A DNA stretch of 64,000 nt, taken from contig JASBNA010000085.1 of assembly GCA_038087015.1 (NCBI GenBank), forward strand, positions 1 through 64,000. The letters are read 5' to 3'. Below the pieces are notes generated by a model. The model did no database searches, had not been told where the DNA came from, and saw only the letters and a program-made list of their open reading frames with translations. The position numbers and the translations under genes were made by a program. Below are positions 1-12,430 of this stretch, one piece after another (positions within the stretch are counted from its first letter, which is position 1; each line of letters opens with the position of its first letter). Source of the DNA: Cerrena zonata. Taxonomy: Eukaryota > Basidiomycota > Agaricomycetes > Polyporales > Cerrenaceae.

Positions 1-725
1 ACAAACCCGGGTGTCGCAAATGGCCTAGCGATCTTGTCTCTCTTCCGAGAATGAAAGTGCCTGAGACACACACGACAGGATTGTCGTCACAAAACACCTC
101 TCGATAAGCCAGAGCTGAACGTCGGCCAAGGAAGTAACCTATATCCGATCATTTTTCTTTCGAGCTTGCAAGTATCGCGAGATACCGCACTCTCGAGGGG
201 ACAAAAGTTGGAGCTTGGAATTACGATCTTCTTCATGCTATAGCCTGATCCCAACTAACGAACTTGGAAGACACGCGTCATCCATGAACGTGGTCTCACC
301 ATTTCTTTCATAGGCTGAGTCTTTCAACTCTGGATGAGCAGTAACCGGCATGAAACCCACAAGAATGAGATTCTACCATAGCCGGACAACCTGCCAAGTT
401 TGAATGACAAAATATGAAAAGGAGACATACCAGGAGACTCTCAGACCCTTCGCTGTACATGGTAAAGTTTCGTTCGTGCATACGGCCACTGAATAATCTG
501 AAGTTGCGGTGGCGAGGTTCATGCCATGTTCTTTATCACAATTTAGGTCAATTCAAAATACACTATCGAGTACAGTCAACGATACTTGGGTGATAAGTAG
601 GCACGCCAGGGGCATTCAACAATCTCCTTGACCCCGATTCTGTGAACGCTCGATGCGTCAGATAGAAAACATAACGTCAGATTGATCTACTCACCGGGCC
701 TGCGTGCTACATCAGAGAGCTATAG
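1..725. other. No gene recognised at left edge
   Basis: No open frame with a recognisable product and no repeat was seen on either strand. It lies downstream of the small secreted peptide gene and may hold its 3' untranslated region. Confidence 0.4.
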
Positions 726-994
726 TTACAAACGGGGGCGGGGTGAATCTCGCGCAACGATCTCCTGTAATGCAAAGTGGTTATTCGTGAGATTATGTAG
801 CCGGTAAAATAGATTCTAGGAACTCTTACTAAGGGCTCAGGTTCCCTCTTCCAAGCTGCCTTCTGAATACCCTGAAACAATGTACTAAGTTGAACGCGCC
901 AATGCGAGGGAAGTAAGGCAGGTAGACTTACGGAAGGAGCGGCGGCGGCGAGCGCAGCAAAAAAGAGGACAATGGATCCAAGAGTAAACTTCAT
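726..994 (-). CDS. Small secreted peptide precursor with Kex2-type site
   Basis: Three exons (994-932, 871-830, 764-726) with GTAAG donors and TTTCAG/TTACAG acceptors, all in phase 0, give a 47-residue product. Residues 1 to about 19 form a signal peptide: a Lys, then a hydrophobic run (GSIVLFFAALAAAA) ending in an Ala-Pro cleavage region. A Lys-Arg pair at about residue 29-30 is a potential Kex2 processing site, leaving a Pro-rich, partly acidic tail of 17 residues. A TATAAAA box lies about 107 bp upstream of the ATG. The product is probably secreted and has no Cys, so it is not a cystine-rich effector. It lacks a C-terminal CaaX box, so it is not a basidiomycete lipopeptide pheromone. Reading through the first intron would give a different, longer tail. 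Function unknown. Confidence 0.55.
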
Positions 995-1100
995 GTTATT
1001 CTTTCCGGATCTGGGGGTGTTTGAGTGGTTGAGTAGTTGGTAGTTGAGTGTTTGAACGTTCGAGTATTTGTGGGGGATTCAAGGACGCGACTCTGTGGCC

Positions 1101-1107
1101 TTTTATA
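1101..1107 (-). promoter_or_regulatory. TATA box of the secreted peptide gene
   Basis: TATAAAA on the minus strand, about 107 bp before the ATG at 994. The spacing fits a transcription start some 30 bp downstream and a short leader. Confidence 0.5.
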
Positions 1108-1109
1108 CT

Positions 1110-2110
1110 CGCCAATCCAGAAATGTCTCGATTGACAATTGTCCTACCTAAATATTTCATGACGTCGGATTCGGCATGTCAACGTGATCTTTGACAAAGG
1201 AGCGGTGATATTCTTTGTCTCCATTTGAAACCGTTTCGCACTTGCCGGAACCTATAATTGTTCCTTTGTCAACTCAGTTTGTGGACAATGGATGACTTTG
1301 ATGAAGATGGCATGGTCCGTGGCCGCCAGACATGGAAGGAGGACTATTGAGAGGCCATTTAGCACAGCTCTCAGGCAACCTGTAGTACGGAGCTCTGGAA
1401 CCTGGTCTCATCAGGCGCACAGGTGACGATATGATTACTGTGGCGCAACCCTGCGGAGAGTATCGTTGAGGTACACGAAAGTTAAAATGAATGCCATTGA
1501 AATATAGGAACGGAAAGCTGACTGGCCGTATCTATGAGCGGGAACTTGGGTGGGACGACGGAACCCGAATCTGAAAACAGGATCGACCATCGGTTCAACT
1601 AACAAGGTGAATCGGATGGTGTCAGTTGACAATTAAGAGTTCCTCAAAGCGGTAGTAGACATCAATGAAATTCGTATTGCCGTACGGTAGTACCTAGTCT
1701 CCTTCGTAGACCTCAAGAAAGGAAGACAATTGGTAGTACCAAACACAACGAAGGTGATGATAGGAAACACAGTTTACAACGTGCACCGCTCTAGAAACCT
1801 CAAGTCAGACAAGCTTTCGATATTTAGCGGACTTGAGACCGCTAGCCCCATCGTGCATCCCATTGACCGATGCTTTCCGCTAAGACCCAGCGAACGTCGG
1901 ACGAGTTGTTCGAATTGTTTGTGTGAGAGAACAATAACGCCCAAGTGTCCTCTGAATCCTCGCGCGGAGCTCGAGGTTGCGATTGAGACAGAGGCGGCGG
2001 AGAAATATATGTTACGGGAGATGTTGCTACGCTTTGGCCCACCAGCGCAGCGTACGGTGATTCTCTTGAACTCCATTGAGAAGATACTGGGGGAGTAAAT
2101 CGACGATGAC
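1110..2110. other. Intergenic, no convincing gene
   Basis: This lies between the promoter of the peptide gene and the 3' end of RPP40. Open frames here lack ATG starts or run antisense to each other. A plus-strand frame at 1730-2098 faintly recalls fungal BTB proteins but is not supported as a gene. Confidence 0.35.
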
Positions 2111-3242
2111 TTACAATGACAGATCCAACGCTCGATTGATGAATGTAGGATGAAGTAAACCCGTCCATCGGACGTGCAGTAAGTCGCCTACACGGAAGGA
2201 GAGCGGGGGGTCATAAACTGCAAGGTATGGATCCACGTCGTCTTCGTTTTGAAGTCTGAATTAGTACGATGAGTAAAAATAACTAAACACGATTCGGTAT
2301 TTTAAAAACCTTTCGGAGCCCATACACGCCATCCCCACCCATTCAAAGTATGCCTGCACTTCTTCATTCCAATCTGACCTTTCGTCATCGGTATTAGACT
2401 GTTGGGAGGCATATTCCAAATTGAACTGCGGAATTTTCGTATTGTTCATTTGCCGAACAATCGGGGTCATCTCTTGCAGACTGAGTTCGTTATTTGAGGG
2501 GGTTATCTCCTGGTCAAATGTCATCCTAATGTCCCACAGGCCCCTACGTTGATCCCATGATTTTAGAAAACCTTTCTGCTTTGCACCGAGAGAGTGCCAG
2601 CCTTGAGCCTTCGCCTCATCATTATTTGGGGCACTCTCTGAGAGATAGATGTGGACAACTAGTGAAAGCCGATGAGAAATAGGTCTTACACAACACAATA
2701 CACACAACCTACCATGCTTATCTCGACATTCTTTCCAAGAGAGGGGCTTCCCCGTTAAGCCTAGTTCTTCATATGTTTCTTTACCGACGGTTAATGTTAG
2801 GACACCTCTGTAGTCTAGACACCAAACATCGTCAGTGTCAGAAGATGACTGCCCGAGTGCTAACAATTTGCTGTAAAGATAGTGGTTACATGGCAGAAAG
2901 CAATGTCAAGCAGAGACTATACCTCAAAGCAGAGTACTTTTCGAAATGAGATATTGCAAACTCGACAAATTTGGACAGTGTATTCCGCTGAGAATAGTAG
3001 CGGGGAACGAGGCCTGCGTATTTATCCCGCAAGTCTGGAGAGAAGGGCACAATGATATCCAACTGTAATACGCGGTTATGGGTCAAGTACGCTTGGGGTG
3101 TTGGGTTCTGATACGGACTTTCCTGTTGGGCAAAGGGATATGATGCAATGCATTGAAGCAACTTGACTTGTTTCAAGCCGTCAGCGGTAACGTTAGCAGA
3201 GTGGTGGCCATCCGTAACCCTGACGCGCTTCCTTTCAGTCAT
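2111..3242 (-). CDS. RPP40: Ribonuclease P/MRP 40 kDa subunit (Rpp40)
   Basis: Four exons (3242-2923, 2870-2713, 2658-2310, 2255-2111) splice to 323 residues with all phases closing. The protein belongs to the Ribonuc_P_40 family. Its central block contains WCLDYRGVLTLTVGKETYE followed by LGLTGKP, the C-terminal half has EWVGMACMGSER, and the last exon reads DVDPYLAVYDPPLSFRVG and then a hydrophobic-basic tail. This order is typical of the family. Rpp40 is a protein subunit of the nuclear RNase P and RNase MRP ribonucleoproteins, which cut the 5' leader of pre-tRNA and process pre-rRNA. The third intron uses the weak donor GTTTTT. It is preferred because skipping it loses the conserved C-terminus. 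The ATG at 3242 starts a basic N-terminus. The next gene, VPS25, is divergent, with about 140 bp between the two ATGs. Confidence 0.9.
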
Positions 3243-3384
3243 CTTAGAAGTTTGTTGATTACCAGAGGTCTTTCTTGCGGTTTACTTTGATGAGGCAGGA
3301 AAGGGTTCGAAGTTTGAGGAAGATTGAGAAAGACAGACGAACTTGAACTAGACGCTTGTTTTTACAGCTTTCCTTTCCTTTACT

Positions 3385-4193
3385 ATGTCACTTTCTCCCC
3401 ATACAACTCCCTCAGGTCAGTCGAGTTACTTTCTCATACTATGAAAGCATATGAAAGACACATCGTCTAATCTGATACATAGGATTTCGTCTACCTTCGA
3501 TCCATGCGGCGCCACCATTCTTTACGTCAGTATCTCAGCCCTCGAGAGCTCCATACGAGTCTGATATCGACTCGTTAGACAGCAGCCCAATCCTGCCACA
3601 CAAGCCGTAGCCACTGAACAATGGTCGAGACTTATCCTGTCTTATGCGAAACACCGAAACTTATTTACAATCAAGGTAGAGGATGCTCAGACTACTGGTG
3701 GTGATTGGGATGAGATCTTGAGAAACGATCGAATAAACCGTATGTGATTCTTGATGTCTATGCGAGCTCAGCCCTTCATGATAGCCCAGGGAAACTAAAT
3801 ACCTCGTATCTGGCCTACATTCTTGAGCAAATGGAGCGCAGTTGTCGACTCGCATTTGACCCTCCGAAACAATCCATATCGGCGGTATTGTATTGGAGAA
3901 CACCCGAAGAGTGGGCGGAAGTGTTGCATGAATGGGTGCGTCCTTCTCCAAGGATCTGACATTGACCCTTTTCTAAGCTTCTCCCCATATAGGCTACCTC
4001 CACTGGGCAGCTGAATACCATCCTCACATTCTACGAGATCATAGAGCCACCAGTACCGTCACCGCTTTCCGGAGTTCCGATGTCAATCCTGCGGAGAGCC
4101 ATCAATCTTCTGATAAAGTCTAATAGAGCACAACTTATCGCTGTCGCAGACGGAGAAGGTGTACGGTTTTTAAATGGGAGCACGAGCAAGTAG
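3385..4193 (+). CDS. VPS25: ESCRT-II subunit Vps25
   Basis: Five exons (3385-3415, 3483-3529, 3583-3739, 3790-3935, 3993-4193) splice to 193 residues with closing phases, a normal length for Vps25. The N-terminus carries the Pro-Pro-Phe-Phe motif (APPFFT) that docks Vps25 onto Vps22/Vps36. Two winged-helix domains follow: the first spans WSRLILSYA to VEDAQTTGGDWDEIL, the second runs from LYWRTPEEWAEVLHEW through LNTILTFYEI to ADGEGVRF. ESCRT-II acts on endosomes in sorting ubiquitinated cargo into multivesicular bodies; Vps25 binds the ESCRT-III subunit Vps20. The gene is divergent from RPP40 and converges on the MFS gene with only about 100 bp between stops. Nothing looks broken. Confidence 0.92.
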
Positions 4194-4299
4194 ACAACAT
4201 CTTTTGTATCGATAGCGTATGTATGAATGTAATATTTTACGGGGAAGTGTCCATAAACACTGGACATTGGCAATACCACCTATTTCGTGGCTCATCCCG

Positions 4300-6069
4300 T
4301 TATCGTGCCCTGTTTCTAGCCACCGCGACAAACAAGCTCCCAATGCCTGTCGCAACCGCGCAACTCCCAACAAAGAGCTCAACACTACCGAACCCAAACT
4401 TGCCGTAACTTCCATTATTGCCGAAAGACTGACCGGCTTGAAGGAGAACACCAGAAAGGATCGGGCCTATCACAGCAGCAATACCTTTAAGGAACGCGAA
4501 GCAAGTGAACGTGATGGTTGCCTGTTCAGGGTAACGGCCGGCCGAGTCTGAAGCTGCTGCTGGCCATACTGAAGAGAATCCTCCACTCTGGAGACAATGC
4601 CATAAGTCAGTTGAACATGAGTCGGAGATGTGGGAGGTTTACGCACCAGGCCACCGAAGATGATAGCGAATGTGAACACCCTCGCCAATGAGTCTGCAAA
4701 ACCCCAAAGGAGGAATGCGGAGAGTGCGCTGCCCATTGCACTGACGAACATGACCCATGGGTATGGGACGATGTCGCTCAAATGTCCGATCAGGATTTGA
4801 CCGACCACCCCAGAAGAGTTGAATATTGAGAGGACGATTGTCGCCGACAGGGGAGAGGAAAGTTTTGTTGTGAACATAGCAATATAGAGTGAGACGGGAA
4901 AATATGACAGGGCTTGCAGAATTGTAGTTGTGGACTATATCACGATACAGTCAGTCCGTTTAGATTCGAGTAAAGCAAAAAAAGGGAGTGTACGTACGAA
5001 TGTCCAAAAGACACCACGCTTCAGGAAATGCATTTGAGGTGGGATAAACCTAGGACGTCTCTGTCCACGTCGGAATTTGGGTGCAGGAGTACGGTGGTTG
5101 ATCCCAAGTATAGCCAATCCGGCCAATATGGCAGATCCAAGGGCCCAAACTCTGAGGGTCCATCGGAATCCGACTTTGCCTAGGAGAGCATTTACCATGA
5201 GAGGAAATGCGAACCCTGGTGGCTACTGTTAGAGACGGTACAGAGTCTAAAGCGACTGGCGACTTACCACCAACACCCGAGCCTGCAAAGATGATACCAC
5301 CTGCAAGGCCCCGGCGCTGAACAAACCATTCGGAGAGGAGATTGATAACAGGCATGTATAGCATACCGCCCCCGATACCGAAACCGACTCCTTGCAGAAG
5401 GATAAGTGACCAGATCTACGACAAGAGTTATAGTGGTATGCCGTACGGCAATAGAGTTTCAAACATGCGTACCTGGCTAACAAAGCTAGACAAAAATAGG
5501 CAGAGAGTGCTTAATGCAAGACCAACCCACATTGTCGCTTTTAGTAAGTCAGGGTAACGTTGAAGGAACAAAGATAATAATAGGCCCTGGGTTCCTTAGT
5601 ATATATCTGGTACTTGGACGGCGAAGAACTATATTATCTTACCTCGCCATACTGAATAGCTAAAGCCGTCGTGCCAACAGCTGCCACAGCAATCGGTGAC
5701 TGCGTGTTGAATGGTGGGTGAGATGTATAGTAGTCTGTTCAAACCGAGTCACTTTTTCATTCTCGGCGGCCGCAAAGACGCTGTAGAAAATACCTTGGAA
5801 AATACCATAGCTATTGAAGATCAAATGTAAAGGTCAATATTCAAGGTAGACACACTTGCTACATACCTGAATCCAAATCCCCAGACAAGTGTTTCTAGTA
5901 GAAAGGCACACAGACAGAACGTCCAGGCCTTCCGACCTTGATCGACTGGTGGAAGTGATTGGGCATTTACCAACTCAGCATTGGAATCGATCGCAGCAAC
6001 CTGTTGATCGATGATGGTAGAGGCTGTAGCAGACGAGTTGTTCCGCAGCTCTATCCCTTCTAACTCCAT
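4300..6069 (-). CDS. MFS transporter, monocarboxylate-permease (MCT) type
   Basis: A multi-exon gene. The ATG at 6069 begins a hydrophilic N-terminus (MELEGIELRNNSS), then GRKAWTFCLCAFLLETLVWG opens the first membrane helix. After splicing come GFSYGIFQ and SHPPFNTQSPIAVAAVG, a block typical of fungal MCT-like carriers. Later exons give INLLSEWFVQRRGLAGGII, a loop with the RRGLA motif between helices 4 and 5, several further helices, and a last exon from GGFSSVWPAAASDSAGRY to SLFVAVARNRAR and TAA at 4302-4300. At least six introns are needed. Twelve helices are expected for the family; I did not place each one. The carrier likely sits in the plasma or an organelle membrane; the substrate (monocarboxylate, riboflavin or other) cannot be told from sequence. 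Confidence 0.82.
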
Positions 6070-7054
6070 GACAAAATATTGAGAAGATGCTGGCGGAAGT
6101 TATGATAGAACTAGGTCAGAAGTATGTCGAAGCTCACCTCCCAAGTTTATGGAATGGCGCTAAGGCTAGTACCATCACTACAACTGCCAAATTAGGCATG
6201 AGGTTTACTCAGGCACATAGCTAGCAATAAAAAATGAAAGTATTGGAACACCTCTTTCCGTATTTATTTGATGGCTGAAGAAAGGAGTACGTGATAGATA
6301 TTGAAGAAGTATTCCGAGGTTTACTCTACTAAATTCTCAAATGATCTTGTAAGATCAATATTTTGGATATTTAAGAATAGGGTTTTCTATGGCACTCAGC
6401 TAACATATAGTACTCAGTAATCGTACATGTCTAGAACAATATTCTCAAGAAATATGATGATACAGATACTATGTTAATATTGATAATTATACCTTTACTT
6501 CCTTAATTAGGCGCTCTGAAACCGTCAAGTACGGCCCTCGCTCTACTCTTCTGACTTTCAGGCCATAACCTCAACCTATCTGAGTAATGCTTCGATTTGC
6601 CGGTCCTAGCTCATCCTGACTTTACGATTACGTGCTATGCTTGGAACTCGAAGGTTATCTCTGTGGCCTCCAACATGTTCCCCTACATGACCGTTCAGTA
6701 ATCGGAACTCTGTGGCGTTTTGGTGGCGGTGTCCCCTGGTGGGCCATTGATTGGGGATCGTGCTACACGGCATTGAAACTTGGATTCTGGGGCGTAATAT
6801 ATATATGGAATATCATTCGCTGGCATATTCTTCTTTGTCTGTATTGACCGTGACAATGATCGAGTCGCACTTATGTACAATTTGCACAGGAAGGTGCTCA
6901 GTCATTGACTTTCTTTGACCCGCATCGGCCTTAAATGAACCTCGCATTTTCCCGGCCATAACTATAATAACCTTCAACATGACTTGGTATTGACCCTCTA
7001 CCTTTCTTTCCCCCTTCAACTCGACTTTCCTCCTACTATCTTAAAGTGCCGTCG
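6070..7054. other. Intergenic with AT-rich stretch
   Basis: The divergent promoter region between the MFS carrier and the F-box gene. About 6290-6500 is distinctly AT-rich with repeated AATATT-type words, like the larger island at 28.9-29.3 kb. No gene with a sound start and splice pattern was seen. Confidence 0.4.
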
Positions 7055-8754
7055 ATGGTCGACTTAATGTACGTCGTTTCAGAGCATATCGAGTGGCACT
7101 CAATTCTGAGTTATCTTCTCTATCTTCAGAACGGAATCCAGGTCATTGTCAGCAACGCGACGCTGTCTGGTGGTCAATGAGATTCTAGAACGTATCGTTC
7201 GCGAGCTGCTCCCCGAAACTGGTCACGTTCTCGCATTCTCACGAACCTGTCGTGCCTTCCTGGAATTAGGACTTGATGTTCTATGGTCTCACCTTGATGG
7301 CCTTGACCCTGTGGACTACGTTTTGGAGAATAAAAGCTCCGACGAACTCTCGCGGTGCGACCCTGAGGTGTGTTGTTTATCCATTGTGCACCAAATTCAA
7401 GCTCTCTTAGCACCCATATATATAGGAGATTGGGAGAGTACCGACGTCCGATGTTTGGTCCAGACTTTACGGGTATACAAAACGCGTCAGAAGCATCGAA
7501 GCTGCAAGTGGCAGCGTGGAGACAGACATGCTCCAATTCTGGAGTATCAATAAGCCATATCGATTCATCTTTCCAAACCTCCAAAAACTAATCTGGGAGC
7601 AATTTTCTGGGGACGGAGACGCAGTTTATGGTCCTCTCTTTGTTTCGCCGAAACTGAAAGAGGTTTCTGTCACGCTGGCTTCCTGTGTACCAAACAAGGT
7701 TGCAATCCAATGGCTGGACTCTCTGCGCATCATAGCTACGGACCTCCGCGAGTTCAAATTCGATAACTCTGCTCAAAGTTCGACTCGAACATGTATAGAT
7801 GCCCTGTCCTCTGCGATCTTCTCATGGGAACGATTGACTCGACTTAGCCTATGTGACTCTCAGGGCAGCATTCCACTAGGACCAATGCAACTCAATTATC
7901 TCGCTCGATTGGACAGCCTGAAGACTCTAGAAGTAGCGTTGGATCCTAAAATACTACCCGAGAGTCTATCGTCAGAGCAATCGTTCTTCCCCGCCTTGGA
8001 ATCTCTCAAACTAGAAGCACGAAATATTGACTCGCTGGCCGTTGTCAAATCCATTATCCATCAAGTACAATCCCCGAACCTCTTCTCTCTTCATATTACC
8101 ACCACCGAGCAACCGACGGTATTGGACATTTGCGCAGTCATAGAAGTAGTCAAGCTACGCAAGCAACTTCGCGAGTTCACAATGGAACTTTCAGATTCAG
8201 CCGTCAAACGCGACAGTTCCGACCCTTTCGTTCTCTCGAATAAAACATTGGAACCCCTTCTTACTCTGAAGTCACTGAGAAAAGTTGTCATAGCGACTTA
8301 TCCTGTCGAAATCACAACAGAATTTCTCGAGAAAATGGGAGACTCGTGGCCTGAACTTGGGGAGCTTGTGCTGGGGGTGGATCCTCCATGCGAACTTATC
8401 GACCGACCACTTTCAAGACTACGTCTTACCGAGTTGGAACCATTTATCGAGAAGTACCCGAAACTGCACACTCTGGGGCTGCTGATGGCTCTAGATCTCC
8501 CTGCAGTCTCTGATCTTCCTAAACGACGGATTCTATCTCGTCAAAATCTGTCGCACTTCCAACTGTATGTCGGGCATCCGGCTCGGATGGAAGAAATAGA
8601 AAATCCGTACCCTTTGGCGGCATATCTTTCGGGTGTGTTTGGAGACGTTAAGGTGATGTATGACTTTGACTGCAAGATTCCGAAGTTACGGAAGGCCCTT
8701 GATCTATTCTCGAGTGTCAGGACACAAGAGCGAACAAATGCACCAGAAAGCTAG
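7055..8754 (+). CDS. F-box protein with leucine-rich-like C-terminus
   Basis: Three exons (7055-7068, 7130-7367, 7426-8754) splice to 526 residues with closing phases. The F-box lies at about residues 12-55: CLVVNEILERIVRELLPE, then HVLAFSRTCRAFLEL and DVLWSHLDGL. This is the layout of the expanded agaricomycete F-box family, in which the motif is followed by a long, loosely leucine-rich region (for example LREFKFDNSA, LTRLSLCDSQ, LKTLEVALDP, PKLHTLGLLM). Such proteins dock through Skp1 into SCF ubiquitin ligases and recruit substrates through the C-terminal region; the target is unknown. The short first exon (14 nt) joins a conserved second exon. The decayed copy at 24684-25911 keeps the same splice acceptor, which supports the model. 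Confidence 0.82.
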
Positions 8755-9371
8755 AGGCGACATGGCACTCACAGAATGATAGTTTAGATCCTTGTAATGT
8801 ACTTCTTGTCACCGTTATGAAGCTACTACGACGTGTGGTTCTAGTCCCAGCGACGTGTTCTTATATATGAAGAACTTGAAACACCTATCTTGTACCAGTA
8901 CAAAACGAAGAGAAATTAGCGCGGAACAAATTTAACATAACACTGAATACTATACGGCGAAAACCATGAATATCTCGCCAACCCAGGATAGTGTACAGAA
9001 ACTAAACATATCGAGTAAGTGGCAAGTATAGTTGAGGCGAGTCGAAGGATGCGTTTGAGCTGGAGATTAGGGGGCTTCAAGAAATAGACCGTCAACAATC
9101 TAATATTCAGAACGAAGCCTGTGCGACATATGATGCATTGATGGTCGTAGATGTCTAGTGATTACTTCGAGAACACATAGAGAACTTTTCCGACCGTGAC
9201 GTAGCCACCGGTACTCCTGGTGCTCACAAGCTCGCCCAAACATTAATTAGTACAACTTGAAACCACAAGCGCAGACAACTCAATAGCAAGTATTGCTCGC
9301 GTTCATTATTATTCAATCCCCGCCTCTATTCCACTGCACCTTTAAACTTCTCTAACATGACATTGACCCGC
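8755..9371. other. Intergenic between convergent genes
   Basis: A 3' to 3' spacer between the F-box gene and VPS9. No coding frame or repeat was recognised. Confidence 0.4.
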
Positions 9372-12253
9372 TCATGTTCCACTACTCATCTCCAAAAGCG
9401 CCTCTATACTCTTCCCTAGATCACCCTCGTTAGCTTCGAGTACCCATTCCAAAATCTCCCCATCCATAGTAGGGAAAATCTGCTTCAACGTCTCCTTCGA
9501 AGCAGATGCAGCACTCTCATGAGCACGGTCGATCTCTGCTTGCAATCCACTCAAGTCGAAATCTAGATTAGGTGTAGGGGTACGCGAAATGCCTTGCCCG
9601 CCTGGAGCACCCAGGGATTGGGAGGTTTGAAGGTGCTGTAAGTCGCGCTCGGATTGAACGAGTGATTGTAACCTTGGTGCCTGAAGCCAAGAAGCAGACT
9701 GTGAAGGACCCATGGCCAGTGGTTGGTGTGTATACGGAGCTCCAGGCATCCCTTGTATTCCACTGATACTTCCTTGACGAGGTGCACGACTGGGTGTTTC
9801 TTCAGGTGTGCCGGGACCCGGCGACCCATATCTCGAGGAACTTTGGGATGACCCCGGCGAGCGTCGGATTCTCGGCTTGTATGGAGTCTGAAGTTGATCA
9901 CTGTACCCTCCGGGCATGGGCGCATGAGGAGTCTGGGGACTTTGCGGATGATCGCCATGCTCTGCGGAAAATGGTCCAAATCCAGCCAACGACTCTTCAG
10001 CACCATCCAATACTTCGTTGAATATTCTTCCAATCGCACTCAGAGGTTTCGAGATTGTATCTCCTGTCTTTTGTAAGAACCGTTTGGCGTCCTCACTAAG
10101 TTGGCTAGGTGCAGGTAGTGAAAGTGGTTGCGCTGATTCTTCACCTGTATGTGTGGATGGAAGAGGGGTTTGTGTTGCAGGATGAGGAGACGGATGGGGA
10201 GAAGGAGAAGTTATAAGGGGCGAGGGCGGTTCCGTACTGGGAGTTTGCGTGCCGGTACTAGGGAGTGATTGTATCGCTGCTTCAACATTCCTACATGTGA
10301 TAGCCAATTTTAGAACAAAGTCTAAACAGTTCGAAGTGAAACCGTACCTTTCAAATTCTTCTTGAGTGATGTTCGATAGGGAAGTATGATCCATTGTTTC
10401 GATGAATGATACAGCACCCATCTAGCATTGAAGCGATAGTCAACATCATGGCATGGATCGAACGTTAAGATCAACTTACTAAGCTTGAAAGATAATACCC
10501 TGCTTCGCTTTGCAGCTTCAGAGGATTTCTAAACCTGTTGATGAATCTAAACCAGCCCAATCCACATTAACATCCCATCGAAGAATTCCGAGAATGATAA
10601 ATACATACTCCACGTTGGAAAGTAAATGATCGGGATTTGCTTTCAAAACAGCATAGATTAAGATGGGAACAAATGTATCCGCTCCTTCCTCTTTCTTGAG
10701 ATGGCGAATTAGACCTGTACACCCCAAACCAAACCAATGACGTCATTAATCAGTATGAGCTAAATGATAAGATCCAAGGGCGGCGGACCGAAGATGACCT
10801 TGCAGCAATTCAGGATACATATGAGTTTGTCGCGAGGAGCCTTGTAGTGATTGATCTTCAAGAGCTCTATGATACATGGAAAATGAGTCATGAACAAGAC
10901 ATTAGCAGTAGCAACATACCTTGTTCGGCAAACATGAGAAACCCTTCACTACCCTCGCCTTCTGGAACATCGAGATGTTTGGGTTCTATCCAACCAAATA
11001 GTCCTATCCGTTGAGAGAGGACGCGATCTCGTTCGAGGTCATCTGTCGTTACTGGTCGCGGTGGAACCATACGGATGAGTTGTGGGGAAAACGTGCTGGA
11101 ATGAATTATTCGTAAGTATATGCGCGATGACAAGCACGATGGGAACATACAAATCATATAGTCTATTCATGACAAGTTTCTCCATACCCTCCATGGCATT
11201 ATCGAACTCGGTCTCAGAGACATTCTTCCATACGTCAGACTCCCGCATCCGTTGGGATATGAACTATCATAACCATACAGTAAATTCCTGGTAGCTGTTT
11301 AGAAGTTCGGAAACATACATTTAGGAAGTCATTGATCAGTTTCACTTGATCGTTCACTGTGAACGTCCTCTTAGCAAAATTGCTGAGGAAACTACCAGCA
11401 CAAATCACTTGTCAACGAAGTATAAATGCAATAAACAAAACACTAACATACGATCGTAAATACTTCGCGACCGGCTCTGCATTCTTCTGCTTCATTTGAT
11501 CCAAAAACTTTTGGAAATCAAATGCCAGGCTCTCTCCTTCCCTGTCATTGCTTTGTACTCGGCTGCTTCGACTAGACGATCGAGTTGGTGTACTAGGACC
11601 GGCATTACGAGAGGCGGAAGTGGGAGGCGCTTCGGTTCGTGGTGGTATCTGCTGTTGGGAGGCAAATGACGATATGGTCGCGGGTGAGGGTACTGCGGCT
11701 GCGGTATCTAACGATCTGGGACGAGTACGTGGACCTAGTGGAATAGAGAAAGTACGTGCGAGGGCTGCGAGAGATGGGAATGAAGGTATTGGAGATGATG
11801 GTCGTGGTGGTTCTGGCTGCGTAGTTGTGGCACGCTGAGGAGTAGAAGCCTCGGTCGAAGTATGAGCGTTGGGTATTACAGGATCTTTACTGGGAGGTGG
11901 CGGAGGATGTGACTCTGATGACTCCCAAGCTTCCTTCGCAGCTTTCTCCTCTTGATTCGCCAGAGGATCGAATTCTTCTAGTATCTGCTGTTTCCGCTCT
12001 TGTGGGTCTTTCTCATCATCTGAGGATGGCTTGGACTCTTCTGGCGGACTAAACTCCGGGAGTTCAGATGCTAGTAGATCATCCTTCGAGAATGCTACAG
12101 GCTTCTCTTCAGTAGATATTGTTTCTGGTACTGCCGATGATGAAGGTTTATCTGAGGACTCTTGCCAAGGATTGAGTTCGTTAGAATTAGGTGGTATTGT
12201 AGTATCCTCGATCTGAAGAGTATCCGTTGCCTTAACTAGTGTAGATTCCATGG
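9372..12253 (-). CDS. VPS9: Vps9-type Rab5 guanine-nucleotide exchange factor with CUE domain
   Basis: A multi-exon gene starting at ATG 12253 and ending at TGA 9374-9372. The first exon encodes a long disordered Pro/Ser/Glu-rich region, then a helical bundle (FDFQKFLDQMKQKNAEPVAK, NDQVKLINDFLNFI, ENAMEGMEK-like helices). The VPS9 catalytic domain follows: DRVLSQRIGLFGWIEPKHL, the exon with LIRHLKKEEGADTFVPILIY, HLLSNVE joined to FINRFRNPLKLQSEAGYY, and GAVSFIETMDHTSL. The C-terminus (about the last 40 residues) is a CUE ubiquitin-binding domain, KETLKQIFPTMDGEILEWVL. This domain order matches yeast Vps9, which activates Rab5/Vps21 on endosomes and binds ubiquitin through CUE. At least six introns are present; exon edges inside the disordered segments were not all fixed. 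Confidence 0.9.
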
Positions 12254-12430
12254 TTGGTTTGCATTCAGAGCGTGTAATAGGGTGATGGAGGATGGGTGCA
12301 AGTACAATACAGGAGAATACAAGCCTTAACATCCAGCCAGGGAAGCGCATAGAGTGGCGGCAAATCCCGTACTTCATTTGATTTTACACTTTGAATACAA
12401 AGACTATTAATGTTGATATCAATGTAGTTA

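Noticed and set aside
726..994. Idea that the secreted peptide is a basidiomycete mating pheromone
   Set aside because: No C-terminal CaaX box, and it has a classical signal peptide, which lipopeptide pheromone precursors lack.
1730..2098. Plus-strand open frame of 122 codons with a faint BTB-like pattern
   Set aside because: No ATG at its start, strong competing antisense frames, and it ends against the 3' end of RPP40. Not enough to call a gene or pseudogene.
6632..6847. Plus-strand frame of 71 codons rich in Trp and Gly
   Set aside because: No family signature or splice context; it lies in the promoter region between two divergent genes.
9563..10039. 158-codon minus-strand frame
   Set aside because: It is an alternative frame of the VPS9 linker exon; the correct frame carries the CUE domain.
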